A stretch of DNA of 64,000 nucleotides from Marivivens aquimaris (GTDB lineage Bacteria; Pseudomonadota; Alphaproteobacteria; Rhodobacterales; Rhodobacteraceae): the NCBI RefSeq assembly GCF_015220045.1, contig NZ_JADBGB010000001.1:2317501-2381500 (forward strand). Direction: 5' to 3'. The notes under the pieces were generated by a model that was not told where the DNA came from, searched no databases, and saw only the letters and a program-made list of their open reading frames with translations. The translations under genes and the position numbers were made by a program. How positions within the stretch are numbered: position 1 is the first letter of the stretch; each line of letters begins with the position of its first letter. Shown piece after piece: positions 61,568-64,000 of the stretch.

Positions 61568-62785
61568 TCAGTAGTAGAAATCATCAACGACGATGTGACC
61601 TTCGAGGTCGGACAAATCACTCACGCCATTGAAGGTGATGCTGTCGCCAGCGCCGAAATCGAGAACCACATAATCGCCCATGTCGACACCATTAATGTCG
61701 ATCAGCGAAGCAACGTCATAGTTATAGGCGGTAACGTTGCCATTCAGGTGCAGTATATCGTCACCCTTTTTGCCGAAGTCGCGGATGTAGTCGGCACCAT
61801 CGCCCAGCGCAAAGAAGAAGTCGTCGGCGCCAGCGCCACCAGCGAGGTAATCGTCACCTTCGCCACCGAAAATCCAGTCTTCCTGAGCGCCGCCGATGAT
61901 GCGGTCTTTGCCCTCTTCGCCGAACAGATCGTCGTCACCGCCGCCACCGAGGATTTTGTCGTTACCCTCTTCACCAAACAGAACGTCGTTACCGCCGCGC
62001 CCCTTCAGTGTGTCTTTACCCTCGCTGGCGCTGAACGAATTCGACTGGTTGTCACCGTTGTACGTGATGCTGGATTTGGCAGTACCAAGGTCATTCATAT
62101 CGCCCTTGATCTGCAGGATTTTCTTGCCGCCATCCTTTACCATGACACGGATGTCATCGGCGCCATTTGCAGCACCAAGATAGCCAGCGTCGATCGTATC
62201 GCTGTTTACGTTGTACGAGTCCAAAAGCTCGAACATCTCAAAGAAATCGAGGTTGTGAGCAGCGCCGAACTTCACCGACGTTGTAAAGTCACCCTGCTTG
62301 AGGAAAAACCCGTTATCACTGAGCTGGACGCTGTTCAGCACTTCGCCGTCGTCGACAATCTTGATGCCCTGCACGGAGTAATTTGTACCGAAATCGCCGG
62401 CACCACGGCTATCGCCGCCGCGGATAACTTCCCAGTATTCTTGAGCTGTTGCGGGCAGGTCGCCGGTGATGATGACTTGCACATCGCCACTGGATTCAAC
62501 AATGCGATCAACCGCGCCCTCGAACCCTTCGACGCGCATGATTTCGGTGCCGGTGGTGTTCTTCTTTACCGTGTAGAAGGTGGAGCCTTCGTCATACATA
62601 TTTGCGGTGTACGAGACGTTGCGAAGCTCGGTGCCCCACCATTTCTGATTGGTGACGAACGAGTACGTGTTGTACTGCAGCTGCCAAGTAAATTGCTCAA
62701 TGTCTTGAGCATATTGCATCGTAGGTTCGATAGCCTCATCGAACGAAAAGTCCGCAATCGCGGCGTCCACCTTGATCTTCAGCAC
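61568..62785 (-). CDS. RTX-repeat secreted protein with an unclassified N-terminal region
   Basis: Protein of 405 residues. About residues 1-245 are not recognised (rich in Tyr and Trp early on, for example FTWQLQYNTYSFVTNQKWW). Residues about 245-340 contain RTX nonapeptides (GRGGNDVLFGEEGND, GGGGDDDLFGEEGKD, GGEGDDYLAGGAGADDF). The start is taken as the GTG at 62785, with AGAGGA upstream; an ATG at 62836 would add 17 residues. No signal peptide, so type I secretion is likely. It is divergent from glf. Confidence 0.83.
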   Translation of the reverse strand: MLKIKVDAAIADFSFDEAIEPTMQYAQDIEQFTWQLQYNTYSFVTNQKWWGTELRNVSYTANMYDEGSTFYTVKKNTTGTEIMRVEGFEGAVDRIVESSGDVQVIITGDLPATAQEYWEVIRGGDSRGAGDFGTNYSVQGIKIVDDGEVLNSVQLSDNGFFLKQGDFTTSVKFGAAHNLDFFEMFELLDSYNVNSDTIDAGYLGAANGADDIRVMVKDGGKKILQIKGDMNDLGTAKSSITYNGDNQSNSFSASEGKDTLKGRGGNDVLFGEEGNDKILGGGGDDDLFGEEGKDRIIGGAQEDWIFGGEGDDYLAGGAGADDFFFALGDGADYIRDFGKKGDDILHLNGNVTAYNYDVASLIDINGVDMGDYVVLDFGAGDSITFNGVSDLSDLEGHIVVDDFYY

Positions 62786-62803
62786 GGCGCCAATTCCTCT
62801 TAA

Positions 62804-64000
<1,197 letters not shown>

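Overview
The window reads as chromosome from a Rhodobacterales alphaproteobacterium (Roseobacter/Rhodobacter type). The reasons are the mreBCD-mrdA-rodA order, the fused IolC-DUF2090 kinase, an RlmF-type methyltransferase, several RTX (type I secreted) proteins and an even, fairly high G+C. Genes are densely packed and no gap above about 300 bases lacks a gene. No rRNA, CRISPR or prophage block was seen. One tRNA (Gln, TTG) and one complete insertion sequence (IS3 family, IS407 type) are present.

Layout. 1-6.5 kb: the rod-shape/elongasome operon mreB(partial)-mreC-mreD-mrdA-rodA with a hydroxyacid dehydrogenase coupled behind it. 6.5-13 kb: SseB-like and UDG-like genes, nhaA with a clear terminator, a KpsT/KpsE-type polysaccharide export pair and a BON-MscS channel. 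13-17.7 kb: tRNA-Gln, rlmF, a BKACE enzyme, an FAD/NAD(P)-binding protein and an EamA transporter. 17.8-49.2 kb: a very large cyclitol (inositol) catabolic island. 49.2-55.3 kb: a small membrane HTH regulator pair, a Gly/Ser-rich secreted protein, a cardiolipin synthase-like protein, a cation/proton antiporter and a DUF2793 protein. 55.5-64 kb: surface and exopolysaccharide genes, namely an RTX gene split by an IS, a CAP-RTX protein, a Wza-like lipoprotein, another RTX protein and a UDP-galactopyranose mutase cut by the window end.

The inositol island has three modules, each beside its own LacI-family regulator. Module A (minus strand, 28.8 to 17.8 kb) has a CUT2 sugar ABC importer, two TIM-barrel isomerase-like proteins, a Gfo/Idh dehydrogenase, a small monooxygenase-fold protein and then iolC-iolD-iolB. 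Module B (minus strand, 39.9 to 30.0 kb) has two fatty-acid-hydroxylase-family di-iron membrane proteins, a second CUT2 importer with two permeases, a MocD-like membrane oxygenase, a MocE-like Rieske ferredoxin, a hydroxypyruvate-isomerase-like protein, a PanB-like protein that seems to lack PanB's metal ligands, and a glutaredoxin-2-like protein. Module C (plus strand, 42.3 to 49.2 kb) has two TIM-barrel proteins (one is IolE), an SDR, three Gfo/Idh dehydrogenases (one is IolG) and a PhyH-type dioxygenase. Together iolG, iolE, iolD, iolB and iolC carry myo-inositol to the kinase/aldolase step. No iolA was found here.

The most interesting proposal is that Module B is an oxidative front end. 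It would import a decorated cyclitol (for example an O-methyl-inositol or a rhizopine-like compound), remove or oxidise the decoration with membrane di-iron oxygenases, and feed the core into the iol pathway. This resembles the rhizobial moc (rhizopine) genes, with additional oxygenases and no MocF-type reductase in view. The substrate is inferred from context and is not shown by the sequence.
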